64,000 nt of DNA from Rattus norvegicus (GCF_036323735.1 NC_086025.1:106982188-107046187), one strand, 5' to 3'; positions 12,201-25,904 are shown, numbered from the stretch's first letter. Made by a program: numbers and translations. The notes: a model not told the origin generated them from the sequence alone.

Positions 12201-14661
12201 CCGCGTGGTTGCCCTGAATGAGGGACCCCAGGAGCGACCCGGGGCACACGGGCGGGAGACCCTTCCTCCGGCCCAGCGAGGCGACGTCTGGCTTCCGGGC
12301 GCGGCCAGCCCAGCACTGCGACCGGAGTCGGAGTCCTCCCGCGCCGAGTGGCAGAGCCCCGGCCGCGTCCCGCCCCTGCACCTCGGCCTGGCTCTTTAAG
12401 TTATTAACGAAACGGCGACGGGAAGCTAGCTCCCCACCCAGAGCTTGAACTTGGACGCGGCCAGACCCGTGCGCGTGACCACACCGCCACCTCCCGGCGC
12501 GGCTCGACAACCTAGATAATCCTAATAAAGCACCAAGGAAGCACAGCAAGTTCAAGATGAATTTTATCAGCCGTCAGGGAGCAGATCTAGTCGGGGCTCC
12601 CCGCTTTCTGGGCTCAGAACCCCCAAGTTCTGCCCTGAGGCCTCCCAGACGAGCATGCTCTGTGCACATAGGCCCTTTCCCCACTTGTTGCTGGCACGTG
12701 CTCCCAGTTGTCTCTGGCACCTTTTCTATAGAAGAGGCAGTGTCAGCTCCCGCCTCACCCTGTACGCTTGACAATGCCTTCAAAGCCCATGCTGAGGACC
12801 CAAGCAAACAGGGTCCTACTGCAGGGACCCCAGCATCGGGGTAGGTTCCATAGCCTGTGCAGTGCTCAAAAAATAGTCCGAGGAGCAAGAAAAGCAGCGT
12901 TCCTTCCAATAAACATGGAAAGGAGGAGAAGGAGGAGGAGGAAGGAACTAGATAAAGAACTGTGGGGTTGCCATCCCAGCTACTCAGAAATCGAGGAAGG
13001 AGGATGACAATGCTAAATCCAGTCTAGGGTACATAGAAGAAAGCCTTGGGTACCCCTTCCTCCTAAGTGGTCGACACAAACGGGTAATTAATCATACCTA
13101 GCCCTTGTGGCCAGCACTTGTGGTCCCCACTGCTTTGGGATGGAGACAGGATTTGCTGAACTCAGGAGAGATTTTTGCTCAGAACCAGCCAGGGCAACAG
13201 AAAACTAATGGGAGGGGAGGGGCCGTGTTAGATTTTACTCAGCAGTAGAGCACTGTCTGAAGACCTATGAGACGTTGGGTTCCCTCCCAGCATTGACACC
13301 CCCCCACACAAAGTCATGAAGTCTGTTTGGGGGGGCATGGGATAGGTAAGTTGCCAGGCATCAAGAAGCCTTGGGTTCAATCAACACCACAAAAAACTGA
13401 GCATGATTACACATGTGTTTCTGAGCACAGGGAAGTCTGGGTACACTGGGCATTAGTGCGTATCACAGGAAAGATGGACACCGTGTGCACTCGCTCCAGA
13501 GTGGGGTGAGAAAGATAGAAGAGTGTGTCTGCAGCTGGGATCCAGTCAATGCAGCTAAGTGCAGCAGTGTGCTTGATCCTGAGCCAACAAGCCAGCATCA
13601 GCCTGGCAGTGTGACTTCATTATTGCAAGAGTCCCTAAGCCAGGTGTGCTTCCAGGAGGCTGAGGCAGTATAGGAGTCCCTGCATCTAAGGAAGGGAGGG
13701 AGAGGAAAGTCCCAAACTAACAAAACTTAAAGTAGCCCAGCGATGCCTTTGTATGTAGCCACCATCCTAAGAACAGCCAAGTAGTAGCTACGGTGTCGAG
13801 CTAGCAGGCAGAGCGGTGTGGAGCAGCTCCTTTGGGTACCTGTGGTTGCAGCGTGCCATTCCAGGAGCCATGTTTCAGTCCAAGGCTCACAGCTCCTGCA
13901 TGACAGCGTAACACTAGGACCTGGGGGAAAAGCTGCAGGCTCTGCAGTAGGATGGAGGCTGGGAAACTTTGTTTCCAGGCAGGGTAATCTCGGGAAGGGC
14001 TGGATAGTGTCTCTGCTGAGACCCAACACTGCTCTCTGCTGGTGGAAGGATGCCATTGCTTCCTGTCTGTCTCCTTCCGCAGCCTAGTGCGGGGGCTCAC
14101 AGCAGTAGGATTCAGAGTGCCCTTTTCCAGGATACAGCCATCCTCTCCTGCAAGATCTGTGGACCCACAGCCCAAGCCAAGGACACCATCTCTCCAAGAA
14201 GCCACCTGTTCTGCACACCCCGCCTGCAGAGCCTTCCTACTGCCTTCTTTCTGGCCTGCAAGCTAGGACTCAGTAAACAATGGTGTCGTCTCCACTCATG
14301 CCTAGAACCTTCTCCAGTTCCCAGTGTGGCCTGGCACGTGGCATTGGAGGTCTTGGCCCCTTCCATCACAATTCCCACTCTTGTGTTGAGGCTCCTGGTG
14401 CTATATGTAGCTATAGGCTCAGGCACAGGCTGAGCCGATGAAGCAGGCCAGTCCATAACTTTGCACTCCCAGTTTTGATCAATAACGACCAGGAAAGAGA
14501 AAAGGGAGCCTGAGGCATTGCACAAAGCATGCTCCAATGCCATGGGGCCTAAAGGATTCAACCTTAGGGGCTATTATTTCTTTCAAGTCGGTGTGGTCAT
14601 ATTTATAATTCTAGCACAGAGACTAAGGCATGGGGATCAACAGAAAGACCATCTCAAAAAC

Positions 14662-14800
14662 AGCTGGGTGTGGTGTGGTGCATGCCTTTAATCCCAGCAC
14701 TTGAAAGGCAGAGGCAGGTGGATCTATATGTGTTCAAAGCCAGCCTAGTCTACATAGTTCTAAGCTAGCCAAAGCTACACAGACCTTGTTTCAAAATATG
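14662..14800 (+). repeat. B1 SINE
   Basis: Contains GCCTTTAATCCCAGCACTTG and the B1 tail, followed by AT-rich sequence. Confidence 0.93.
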
Positions 14801-15218
14801 TATTATATATTAATATATTTTAAAATATACATTAGAAAAAAAAAGGAAAGAAGTCAATTTGGGAAGTACTGAGTCAAACAGCACTATTGTTTACTGACTG
14901 CAGTCCTCAGAGTCTTTGGCAAGGTTTGAAGAATTCTCCTCCTGGAGAGAATCAGGAATAGTGCATTAATCCATCTTCTATTACCGTAACTGAACACCAC
15001 AGCCTGAGTAATTTAGAAAGATCTGGAGGTTGGTTTAGCTCAGGGTTGTGGGACAGCCTCGGAATCTGCTCACCATGCAAAGAACCCAACCTTGGGATAC
15101 CACAGACAATATGTAACCTGTCCCCAACACACTTGTGCACAGAGCCCTCTTGTCCTCAGGGCCACACTAGAACTTTCTGTAGCCCCCTCTGGCTTTCATA
15201 TGCTAAGATTCTTGGCAT

Positions 15219-15472
15219 AAACGTGGTGGCATAGGCCTTTAATCCCAGCACTCTGGAGGCAGAGGCAGGAAGATATCAGAAACCAGCCTAGTCTACAGAG
15301 TGAATTCCAGGATAGCCAGGGCTACACAGAGAAACCGAGTCTCAACAAACAGAAGTGTTGCTTACAACTGACAGTGGCAGCATGCTAATTCCAACACTGA
15401 GTTCCACCAGCCTAGTCTTTATAATGAGTTCCAGGGCTACATAATAGAGAGACCCCATCTCAAAGAAACAAA
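15219..15472 (+). repeat. B1 SINE and adjoining B1-derived fragment
   Basis: A full B1 (15219-15350) is followed by a second diverged B1-like piece (15370-15472). Confidence 0.85.
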
Positions 15473-16540
15473 AGAAATCAGAGTAAAGTGACAGAGTGGA
15501 AGATGTTTGCACACTATTATAGAGATGTGATACCCAACAATGTATCCTTTGTTTGCATGTAATGTTTCTCCAATGATAGAGAACACATCTGGAATATACA
15601 AAGGTCTAAAGGAAATAAAAGTAACAACACAACAGGAAAACTGGCAAAAAATGAGACACTTCAGAGAAGAAACCAAAGGATCAACAGATCTGTAGAAAGA
15701 GTGCTGGGCTCACGGGCAGTCACAGTGGGCACTACTACAGACCCGCTGGTCCTCAATATGGGGCGAGGTAATGGCGTGAAACCTGATCTTGAGCACCTTC
15801 CCCATCACCCAGCCCACAATCATCCTGTGTCACTGCTTAACCTAGACTGCCATCCCTGTCTCTCCCCTCCCCCTGTAATCCCTCCTGAAATGAGCTCCAT
15901 ACAGGGTTGATCCCTCCTCCTTACAAGGTTCCACACTTTCCCAAAGACGTTTGACTGTGTCTTGCAGCCACAGGGGTCAAAATGAACTCTGATATATCTA
16001 CCCGTCACACACTTCAGCTGTGGGTTGGACCATCCTGCCCTTCCTGTATGGTAGGGACAGCTAACCCACATGTAGCAACCTTAACAATAGCAGTCATTAC
16101 CCTGCAGGGCCAGGCCACTGCAGATAGGCACTGATGGGGACAGGAAGAGTCATAGCATCTGTGTGGGGCTTGGGCCCTGTGTTTACCCCGGTGATGGGGT
16201 GTGAAGCTCAGCCCCTGTGTGGTCATGCCACTGGGAGTTCTAATCCTGTATGTTCCGTGTGCCCAAGGCATGGGAATGCTGTCAGGGTTGGGAATACAAA
16301 ACAGGCCAGTGGATGGACCTGGAACATAAGCAGACACTTATGTTGAAATCTAAACACTGAGGGGGTGGAGGCTTGAGGATCAGGAGTTCAGGGTCCCCCT
16401 GGATTGTATGGTAAGTTTGAGGCCATCCTGGGATATATGAGCTCCCAGCATGCCTGTCAGGCAGCTCAGAACGCCAGCTCTAGGGGATCTAACACCATGT
16501 GCATAGCCTCACAGATACATGTACAAATAAGAATAAAATA

Positions 16541-16695
16541 GGTTTGGTTTTGTTTTTCTTGAGATGGTTTTTCAGTGTAGCTCTGGCTGTTTTAGAATTC
16601 ACTCTGTAGACCTGGCTGGCCTTGAACTCACAGAGATCTACCTGCTTCTGCTTCCTAGGTGCTGGGATTAAAGGCCTGCATCACCATTGCTTTGC
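16541..16695 (-). repeat. B1 SINE
   Basis: Reverse complement of B1; CTGGGATTAAAGGCCTGCAT is visible near 16660. Confidence 0.92.
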
Positions 16696-16743
16696 ATATA
16701 ATAAACCTTCAGAAAGTTTCACTTTAAAAAAAAATGAAAAGAG

Positions 16744-16918
16744 GGAACTGGAGAGATGGCTCAGAGGCTCAGAGCACTTGCTGCTCTTCCAGAGGTCCTG
16801 AGTTCAATTCCCAGCAACCACATGGTGGCTCACAACCATCTGTAATGGGATCTGATGCTCTCTTCTGGTGTGTCTGAAGAGATCGACAATGTACTTACAT
16901 AAAATAAATTTTAAAACA
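16744..16918 (+). repeat. B2 SINE
   Basis: Near-consensus B2 head and tail. Confidence 0.95.
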
Positions 16919-17584
16919 AGATAGAAAGAGTCCTGCTCTGTCTCTGGACAAGCAGACTGAGTAGCCTGTGGCAGACTTCATGGGTCCTGGGCTTGCTCTG
17001 TCACAGCGAATGCGGCTGTGAGATCTAGGGGCTCAGCTGCATGTTCTAGGAGCGTCTGCAGGCTCTTCATCCACAGGTGGGAAACTGAGGCAGAGGGGCC
17101 GTGCAACCGGCTCTGAGCCCAGCTGCCTGCTCTAGAGAGCAGCACTTCCTCAGAGGCTCTGGGGCAATCCTCCCAGGAGACCCTGTCTCTAGTCTCTTCC
17201 TGAATCTAGGTCTGAATGTACTTGGTTCATTCATAAACTGCTACACATTAAATTGACACATAAGGTGTTACATTAGTTTCAACCCTTACAAAAGGATAAG
17301 TTCTATTGAAAAATAAAACTATTATCACGGTAAAGAATGAAGGCAGATGGGATGTGAATTTCCTGTTACTCATGATCCTTGAGGCTCTACTCTTTGATGT
17401 GTAGACTCCGACTGAGCAGAGTTTAAGCTCGGGGAACTTTCATACCTGTTTTATCTCCTCAGAGAGTTTATTCATCCGAAGACCACGTGCTCGTGGTGGC
17501 ATATACGCACAGTCACAGCACTCAGAGGCAGAGACAGGAGGATCTCTCCAAGTTACAGGCCAGCCAGACCACCTAGTGAATTCT

Positions 17585-17740
17585 TTTTGGGGGTTGGGGA
17601 GAAAGGGGTTTCAAGACAGGGTTTCTCTAGCTGTCCTGGAACTTGCCCTGTAGAACAGGCTGGCCTCAAACATAGAGATGTGCCTGCCTATGCCTCCCAA
17701 GTTCTGAGATTGAAGGCCTGTACCACCATACCCATCTTAC
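17585..17740 (-). repeat. B1 SINE
   Basis: Reverse-complement B1 with GTTTCTCTAGCTGTCCTGGA and TGAAGGCCTGTACCACCA. Confidence 0.9.
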
Positions 17741-17763
17741 ATAGTGGATTCTAAGCAGAACCA

Positions 17764-17972
17764 GTCAGATGGCTTTTTTAAAAAAATTATTTATGTTATG
17801 CATATGAGCATACTGTAGCTGTCTTCAGACACACCAGAAGAGGACATCGGATCCCATTACAGATGGTTGTGAGCCACCATGTGGTTGCCGGGAATTGAAC
17901 TCAGGACCTCTGGAAGAGCAGCCAGTGCTCTTAACCACTGAGCCATCTCTGCAGCCCCGGTCAGATGGCTTA
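17764..17972 (-). repeat. B2 SINE with target-site duplication
   Basis: Minus-strand B2 (about 17776-17958) flanked by the direct repeat GTCAGATGGCTT on both sides. Confidence 0.93.
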
Positions 17973-18814
17973 GTGGGTAAATATGGAACAGTGAAAGGTG
18001 CCCTGGTTCCAGGTTGAGGAGGCTTGAACCCCAGAGACCCTGAAGGGATGGTAGGCATTTCGACTGACTCCCAGGAAACCAGGCAAGTCACTAGCCTGCA
18101 GCCCTCCATAGATTTGTGACCATCAGTCACATAAGGGCAACGTCCCAAGCCCCTCCACAGGTAGAGGATGTGAGCACAGGTCATGTAGGCTCAAGGCAGA
18201 TCTCCATTATAATGAGGTGCCTAAAGGCCTGGAGGCTTAGCCCCCTTTTCTTCTCAGACATTCCTCCCTGCAAAAGGTATTTAATCTCAGGCCCACGCTG
18301 AGAAGTGGGGTACGGTTTTACTCATCCACTTTCCACCATGACAAAAAATGCCTTAAAACCAGGGACTGCCTCTTTCATCAGGGTCGCTGTAGGGAGCTGC
18401 AGAGAAGAGAGAAGGCCTTCGCCTATAGAGCCAGTCTCCTGAAGAAAGCCTCACTAAAGCCTCACTAAAGCCTTACTGCACTCCCAGCGACAACTGCCAA
18501 GCTCAAGCCTATCACCATCTAGTCAAGGACTCTTCCCCTCAGGGCCTTTTCCCCCTCAGCCCCAGGCTATATCCAGCTCACTCAGTTCTCAGCTCTTCTG
18601 CCTGGATACCCAAGAGCCTGAGAACCCGATGGCCCCAGCCTCCTTGCAGGCCCGAGGATGTCCAAGCCAGCTCCGGCTGTGTGCCCCTCTCAGACTGCAG
18701 CTCCCCACCCCTGGGGCGGTGTCCCATGGTTTCCCACAGCCCGACACCCACCCGGTGGTGGTGTGGCATAAGTTAGGTCAAACTTCCCATGGTGAGCAGA
18801 CGCGGGACCCCATT

Positions 18815-19020
18815 AAACCTACAGGTAAAGATTGCTGCCATGAAACCTGATGACCCGAGTTCAACCCTACACCCAGAGTGGAAGGAGAGAACTGGCTTTT
18901 TCCAAGTTGTCCTCCGACTTCCACACATGAATCATGAAAGGCATGTGTACATGTGTATTGCACATGCATGTACCAATGCACAACAACGTAACACAACATA
19001 TATATTTTTAAAAGCTACAA
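18815..19020 (+). repeat. B3/B2-related SINE (old)
   Basis: Diverged tRNA-derived SINE: TGATGACCCGAGTTCAACCC and CTCCGACTTCCACACATG are characteristic of the group. Confidence 0.65.
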
Positions 19021-19037
19021 AAAATAATGTATAAGGG

Positions 19038-19116
19038 TTGAGGCCATATCTCAGTGGTAGAGTACTTGCCTGGTATGTGTTAAGGCCTTGAGTTTAATCC
19101 GTGGCACTGAAAAAAA

Positions 19117-19164
<48 letters not shown>
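19038..19164 (+). repeat. Old ID/B4-like tRNA-derived piece plus (GT)n
   Basis: ATCTCAGTGGTAGAGTACTT is a diverged Pol III A-box region; 19119-19164 is a pure (GT)n microsatellite. Confidence 0.75.
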
Positions 19165-19167
<3 letters not shown>

Positions 19168-19611
19168 GGCAAACTGGAATCTCAGACTTTCCTGCAAGGC
19201 TCCAAGTACAAGGAAAATAGTTGATCTGTGATCAGATGTATATCCGTGCACAGCTGGGTAAACAGATGGAAGATTTGGATACAAAATGACCCAATCACTG
19301 GCACTGTTGTCTTAACTGTAAGTTTGACTACAAAGATGCCCAGGTCACTAGTAAAGCACAGTCTAAAGGCCTGTGTAAAAGTCTAAGGTGTCTAGACCAC
19401 CCACCATGGGGGTCCTGGTGGGAATGCCTGCAGGGAGGTGGTGCAGCTGTGCTGGGAGTCTGGGCCACCAGTGTGATGCTGAGGCCTGCATGGTACCTGT
19501 CTGTTTCCTGTCAGCCATGAAGGTGAAGGGCCTCCACTAACACACCTGCCACGTGGAGCCAAGCAGCCGTGGATCAAGCACTCCAAAATCATGAGTCAAA
19601 AGACATCTCTC

Positions 19612-19830
19612 GGGGCTGGAGAGAGATGGTTCAGCGGTTAAGAGCACTGACTGCTCTTCCAGAGGTCCTGAGTTCAAATCCCAGCATGGTGGGATCCCAT
19701 GCGACCCCACATGGTGGTTCACAACCACCTATAATGGGATCTGCTGCCCTCTTCTGGCATGCAGGTATACATGCAGATAGAGTACTCATACATAAAAATA
19801 AATCTAAACAAAATGAAACAAAACAAAATC
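19612..19830 (+). repeat. B2 SINE
   Basis: B2 with a short internal duplication of 'CATGGTGGGATCCCATGCGACCCCA' type near 19685-19715 (paraphrased block) and an A-rich tail. Confidence 0.9.
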
Positions 19831-20170
19831 TCTCCTCTCCTAGGAGGCTTCTGTCAGGAACTTGGTCACAACAGGCTAAAGCTGACTGTTACAGTCACAG
19901 ACAGTACAAATTGAATGGAAATTCATGTCTTATCTTTCTTTTCTCTCCTTCCCTCCTTCCCTTCTTTTCTCTCTTTCTTCCTTCCCCAGTGCTGGGGATT
20001 AAAGTCAGGAAGGGCCCAGGACATGCTAGATTACTGCTCTATCCTGAGCCCCAGTCCCAGAAGTAACAAGTTTCAAAGAGAAAACAGAGGCCTTTTTTTG
20101 TCCATGACTTTAAGAACCCAAGGAAGGGCTACCGATGAGCTGCTGGATGGAGGGTCGTGCACGTGCACAC

Positions 20171-20232
20171 CCCCCCCCCCCCGCTCCTACCACCTCCCAC
20201 CCCATGGTTTTTTTTTTTTTTTTTTTTTTTTT
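20171..20232. repeat. Poly-C and poly-T runs
   Basis: A C-run of about 12 nt (from 20171) and a T-run of about 25 nt (20208-20232). Indel-prone. Confidence 0.95.
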
Positions 20233-20952
20233 ACTGTTCTTTGCTCATTGCTCATCTTTCCTACATCAGCACCAAGGGAGCTACGGGACCCAAATAGCAG
20301 GTGGCACTGGGAGGAAGTTATATCAAAGTGAGTTCTCAGAACGCTTCCAGACTAAGGCCAGAACCCCAGGCAACCTCCTTCCAATAGCTGCAGACACAGA
20401 CCTAAAGCTGGCTCACTGGTGCACTCCCAGGGCCTGGAAAGAAAAAGAGCTGGAAACCAAGCTTGGATATTTGTAAAAGAAGGGAAGTGACTTCCCTGCC
20501 CCATAGCCCAGTCCTCCCTCCAAGGCACCTGTGTGGCTACGGTGGCTTGAGGCTGTACTCAGAGGCCTGTATGCCGACGCCAACCTGGCCTCAGCTTTGG
20601 TCCCACCGATACCAAGAGCAGCGTCCCCCTTGTAGCTATGGGCCCAGCCAGGCCTGAGTTGCTCATGGAGCACTGTCCAGCTGAGGTAAATACAGCTGCC
20701 CCAGCCAACCAAGCAACCACCAGCCAAGCCTCAGATGTAGAGTCAAAAGCGTTGTTACATGAACTAGTACAAACCACAAAGGGCTTTTCGCAGAGTGGGG
20801 ACTGACAAATTGACTTTCTCATTTAATCCAGTCCATTGGTGCGGTCCTGGGGATTGAATCCAGGGCCTAGGCAAGTGCTCTACTGCTAAGTACATCAGAG
20901 CTCTGAAACTGACAGATTCACTCGAAGATTTATATACAACTGCAAATGACAT

Positions 20953-21540
20953 CAAGGCATGGTGGCTCAAACCTGTAATCCCAGAACTGGGGAGACAAGC
21001 AGGAGGACTAAGATCAGTATGAGTCAAGCCTGGGCTACATAGCAATCACCCGGCCAGCTTGGGCTAAGCCAGGATGATCTTAGTAAAACAGAACAAAGTG
21101 AGAAACATACATAAAATGACTTAGAGGGGTCAGAAATACAATGCCTTGAAAAGGGACATGAGAAGGGGACAGGAGCCCTTGCCCTGGAGTCTGGTGACAA
21201 TTCTATCTAGCAGAGTTGGGAAATGGAGCTTAGCTAACTGCTTAAGGCCTTTCTCCCTTCCCAGCTACAAACCTGTGAAATTCTGTAGGAATCTCATCAG
21301 AAACCCGATTCACATGGAAAGGGTACACACTAAGACCCTTGTGTAACCCTACTGGGCTCCTGGTTTCACCTCATCAGACTAAAAATCCATCCAAGGTATT
21401 CACAGACCCTTATCTTGCCCATCAATAAACAGAGAGAGCAGGTGGAGTTCTATGAGTTCAAGGCCAGCCTGGTCTATAAAGCAAATTCCAGGACAGCCAA
21501 AACTACACAGAAAAACCCCGTCTCAAACAAAACAAAAAAG
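20953..21540 (+). repeat. Two B1-family fragments
   Basis: Diverged B1-like at 20953-21100 (CTGTAATCCCAGAACTGGGG) and a 5'-truncated B1 at 21435-21535 ending in a CAAAACAAAA tail. Confidence 0.8.
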
Positions 21541-22857
21541 GAAAGGGTGTTTAAGCAAACATTTGAGGTGGTCTGCATGGCTGATGCTGAGTCACTGCCT
21601 GGTCTAGGAGAAGCTTGGGCACATTTTACTTGTTCCAGTTCTCCCGTGGGAGGCACACCACTTCCCCACCTGTGGGGGGAGGGGGTCTCTCTTCTGAGTA
21701 CCTTTCTCTTAATTCTCTTAGAATGCCTACAATCCTAGCACATGGGAAGTAGAGACCAGAGGATGGCCACAGGTTCCAGCCCAGCCAAGGAGTCACATCA
21801 AGACTGTCAGAAAAACAAAACAGGAACATTTCAAATGACTGCCATCTTTTACTCCCTAAGGCTGAGATAGCCTGGGGAATTGGTGTGACTAGGCATGTAG
21901 AGATGTAGTTCAGGGAGATAGAGCCGGAGAACACTGGCGTGACCATGCACCCAGCAACGTAGCCCAGGGGAGGGCAGCAGCTGGTGTGTTCTGTAGCTTC
22001 AGGGCCACGTGCTTGAGAGTGTGAGGCCTCTGGCTCTTCATACCATGTAGACATCAGACTCTGTTTCCCAGTGCCCCAGAAGCTCAGTTCCCCCAATCCT
22101 TTCTGCCAGGCCTCACAGGCACCCTTAAAACTGGCAGCAGTTTGCTTTGTGAGGAACTGAGACCCCTGGGCCTTCTGTGAAGTATTCTGTGAACGCTGAA
22201 ATCTATTCAGATGTGGGGTTGGTGAAGTGGAAACCAGAAGCAAGAGTCACATCTTTCCTAGGCACCTCAGCTGCTCTCAGTTGTGCTGGGCTGCCTGTGG
22301 ATGCCTCACATCCTGCTGCTTTTTTTGAATAACAGACCCTTGAGGACATGGTCACCTAGCAGCACCTGGCTCCCACGCTCCACAACACAGCAGATGGAGA
22401 CGCACTTACATCTAGCCATCCACCTTTGTACAAGCCAAGGCATCACTGTGTTGCCATAGAAACAGACACTCTGTTCCTATGCAACTGGCAATCAACCTCC
22501 ACATACAAAAATGCTGATGAGCTTCCACAAAAGCAGGCATTGGTGACTCTTGGGTGTCGTCCTTCTAGCTGGTTACATCAATTATCCAGATGGGCTGGGC
22601 TGCTGGGGCTATGGTGATGATTACAGTTTTCTCTATAATCACTGAAGTTCAAAAAAGAAGTGAGGGTCAGGTGGTCTCCCCAAAGTCAGTGACCCTGGAT
22701 AGGGAGCCCAGCAAGGTCCCATCTTTGGTTCTCTAGTCCTCCTGGTGATGACTATGTGAGGTTCCCTTGAGCCAATGTGAGAAAGCAGTGGTAAACCCAC
22801 CCAGGTAAATCCACCACGAGCCAGTAGCCAACAGGCCTACAAGGATGCAATGTTGTA

Positions 22858-22990
22858 AGCCAGGAGTGGAGGTGGTACGTGCCTATGGTCCCAGCACTTG
22901 GGAAGCTGAAATGGGTTGCTGTTTGAAGCTAGCTTGGGCCACACTAGGAAGTATAGGTTACATGGCAAGTCCTTGTCTCAGAAAAGGACA
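22858..22990 (+). repeat. B1-like SINE (old)
   Basis: GTCCCAGCACTTGGGAAGCTG and a downstream GTCTCAGAAAA tail. Confidence 0.75.
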
Positions 22991-23242
22991 CTTCAAAATC
23001 AGCCTGAGCCTCACCATAAGATTCTGACTCTAAAAAACAAAGTCCAAGGGCTTTGTGATGGGCAAGCACTCAACAGCTTTCCCAGAGGAGCAGCTGTGAC
23101 TGCAGTTCAGTTAAATGACCCACACTGGCTATTCCCAGGTGAGGCCTGCGAAAGGACAGGCAATGTGTATCATCACACAGTGCAGCAAGCAAACTTGAGA
23201 GACACAAAGAGGAGTGAAACAAGTCACTGTTGTCTAAAGGTA

Positions 23243-23465
23243 TTCACTTGTAGTGGCCCAGGCATTTGATCCCAGAACTGTAGGGGCAGGCAGATTTCTG
23301 TGCATTCTAGGCCAGCCTGGGCTACATATCAAGTTCTAGACAAGCTAGGGGGACATAAAGTGATCCTTTGTCAAAATGTTATTTTACTATCACACAACAG
23401 AACTGATCCCTAGAAGGTGTCCTTTGACCACAGGAACATAGAATGTATACACACAAGTACACAGG

Positions 23466-23512
<47 letters not shown>

Positions 23513-23800
23513 CATGTCAAATATTTTAATTTTCAAGTAAATAAGGGGATTGGAGGTAGTTAGTTCAGCAGCAGAATGTTTCCCTAATGTGCCCAAGGCC
23601 CTTGCCTTCAGCACAACAACATAAAACAAAAACCATGCCTAGAGGAACATATCAGAGGTAAAGGCAGGCACACACCCGTAATCCTAGCATGTAGGAGGCA
23701 GAGGCTGACAGGTCTCTGAGTTCTAGGTCAGCCTGGTCTACACAGTGAGTTCCATGTACCTAGAGGCTACATGGGGAGACCCTGTTTCAAAAACGAGTTG
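23243..23800 (+). repeat. B1-like SINEs flanking a (CA)n microsatellite
   Basis: B1-like copies at 23243-23365 and 23635-23795; pure (CA)n at 23469-23510. Confidence 0.82.
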
Positions 23801-23807
23801 GAGGCAG

Positions 23808-24190
23808 CTGCTGGAGAGACAGCTCAGTGGTTAAGAGCACTTGATGCTCCTGCAGAGAACACAGGTTTGGTTCCCAGCACTCAGATAGTAGCTCACAACC
23901 ATATGTAGCTCCAGTTGTAGGGGACCCAGTGCTCTCCTCTTACCTCCATGAACACCAGGCACACATGTGGTACATACTGCATACATGCAGACAGGGCATT
24001 CTTCTACATAGAACAGCTGTAAAGAGGAAGTAATACCAACCTGGCACAAGATGGCTCAGCAGGTAAGGGCATGACCTGAGTCTGATTCCCAGAACTGACA
24101 AGGCAGAAGGAAAATATGGTGGACAAACTCATTCTCCGGCTCAACATGTCACACACATACACTTACACAGTCAAAGTCTTTTAAAATATA
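23808..24190 (+). repeat. Two B2/B3-type SINEs in tandem
   Basis: First copy begins GCTGGAGAGACAGCTCAGTG (23811); the second, more diverged, begins near 24037 (AAGATGGCTCAGCAGGTAAG). Confidence 0.8.
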
Positions 24191-24329
24191 TAAAACAAGA
24201 CATGTGAAATACACCTATTTTATTTTTAAAATTTATTTTAGAGATGCCTGTTCTCTTCCAGTTGAATAAGTACAATGAAATCCCATGAGTGCGACGTGTG
24301 TAACAACTCCTTTGCCAACTTTTCAGGTA

Positions 24330-24455
24330 AGAATCTCAGCACTTGGGAGGCAGGCCAGTCTCCAGGTTTGAGGTCAGCCTGGTCTACAGGCGGAGCTCCA
24401 GGACAGCCAGGCTACACAGAGAAATCCTGTCTGGAGAAAAACAACAAACCAAAAA
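24330..24455 (+). repeat. B1 SINE
   Basis: B1 body with GGTCAGCCTGGTCTACAGGC and an ACAACAAACC tail. Confidence 0.88.
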
Positions 24456-24916
24456 GGAGTGCACTGAGGTGACTCCCTAGGAACTCACCCTGGCCAGGGA
24501 AACAGGTAGGCTAACTACAGATCTTCACCTTTTTCTCCAAATCAGATTTCTTCTGAATCTAATCCCCTAGTTTCATCCCCATCTCCATAACAAATCCTCA
24601 ATTCTATAATTGGGGCCCCTTCTCTGATCCCATTCCCAGGGACCAAGCAGATCCTGGTGAAATGCACCCTTCATCCTTCCTGTGGACCCCCTAACCACCT
24701 CTTTATGTTATCCCCATTCCTAATGTCAGCTCCTAATATAGAGAGACACAACCACAGTGTTGCCACACTATCAGGATCTCAGGAGACTTCTACCAGGCAA
24801 CATTTCCCTAACCTGAAGTTCATGCCTTCAAAGGTACAAGCAGCACACAGAACACCAAATAGATTAGGCCTCAGCATATGTGGTAAATGAGATGCCCCTC
24901 CCCCCACCCAGGCTCA

Positions 24917-25235
24917 TAGATTTAAATGTTTGGTCACCAGGGCATGGCATTATCTGAAAGGATTAGGAGATGTGTACTTGTTGAAGGAAGTGTGTGACTG
25001 GGGTGGGCTATGAAGTTTCAGGGGCCAAAGGTAGGCCCGGCGGTGTCTTCTCCTGCTGCCTGCAGATCTAGGTCTTCATGTAGAACTCTCAACCATGTCT
25101 GCCTTTGTGCTGCCATGCTCTTCATCATGAGAACAATGGACGGAAACTCTGACACTGTAAGCAAACCCCAAGTAAATGCTTTCTAAACGTTGCCACGGTC
25201 ATGGCGTCTCTCCACAGCAACAGAACACGAAGCCA
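24917..25235 (+). repeat. Old rodent interspersed repeat
   Basis: Related to the copies at 5800 and 49060: ends with TTGCCACGGTCATGGCGTCT followed by the L1. Confidence 0.55.
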
Positions 25236-25610
25236 GCACATGATGATCAAAACACTAAACATCCAGAACAAAGGAAAGATGTCAAAGGCCGCAAGGGGAA
25301 AAGGCCAAGACACATGCAAAAACAGACCCATTAGAATCACACCTAATTTCCCAGTGAAGACTCCAAAAGCCAAAGGGCCTGGGCAGATGAGATCACAGAG
25401 GGCGGCCCAGACTACTATAGCCAGCAGAACTTTAAATCCTAGCAGAGGGAGAAGACGATCCATAACAAAGGCAAGTTTAAGCAATGTATATCTACAAGTC
25501 CAACCCTACAGCACGTGCTAGGAGAACTCCAACCTGAAGAGTTAACTACACTCAAGAGAATACAGGGAATAAATAACCCCAGATCAGCAAATCAAAAGAG
25601 GGAGACGCAT

Positions 25611-25865
25611 ACCACCACCACCACCACCACCACCTCCACCACCACACCACCACCACTTCCTCCACCACCACACCACCACCACTTCCTCCACCACCACCAC
25701 CACCACCACCACCACACCACCACCACTTCCTCCACCACCACCACTTCCTCCACCACCACACCACCACCACTTCCTCCACCACCACCACCACCACCACCAC
25801 CACCACCACCACCACCACCACCACCACCACCTCCACCACTTCCTCCACCTCCCCCCTCCTCCTTT

Positions 25866-25904
<39 letters not shown>

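Larger units (their letters stand above)
11080..12480. promoter_or_regulatory. CpG island over the Ago2 first exon
   Basis: About 1.4 kb of visibly CpG- and GC-rich sequence in an otherwise CpG-poor window, free of SINEs, with GC-box-like CCCGCCC/GGGCGGG words on both strands. It spans the first coding exon of Ago2, its 5' UTR and the start of intron 1. Long Arg/Pro/Gly-rich frames in both directions across it are by-products of composition. Boundaries are estimated by eye. Confidence 0.9.

Noticed and set aside
11425..12555. Long Arg/Pro/Gly-rich open frames of 270-324 codons on both strands
   Set aside because: They follow from CpG-island and GGA-tract composition; they overlap each other in several frames, have no domain, and are cut by the real Ago2 exon/donor.
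18446..18478. Three tandem copies of a CCTCACTAAAG-like 11-mer
   Set aside because: Very short, imperfect and without context; likely slippage.
24275..24330. Possible C2H2-like start (CDVCNNSF) followed by GTAAG
   Set aside because: Only one partial finger-like word, no His pair, and the sequence continues into a B1 element.
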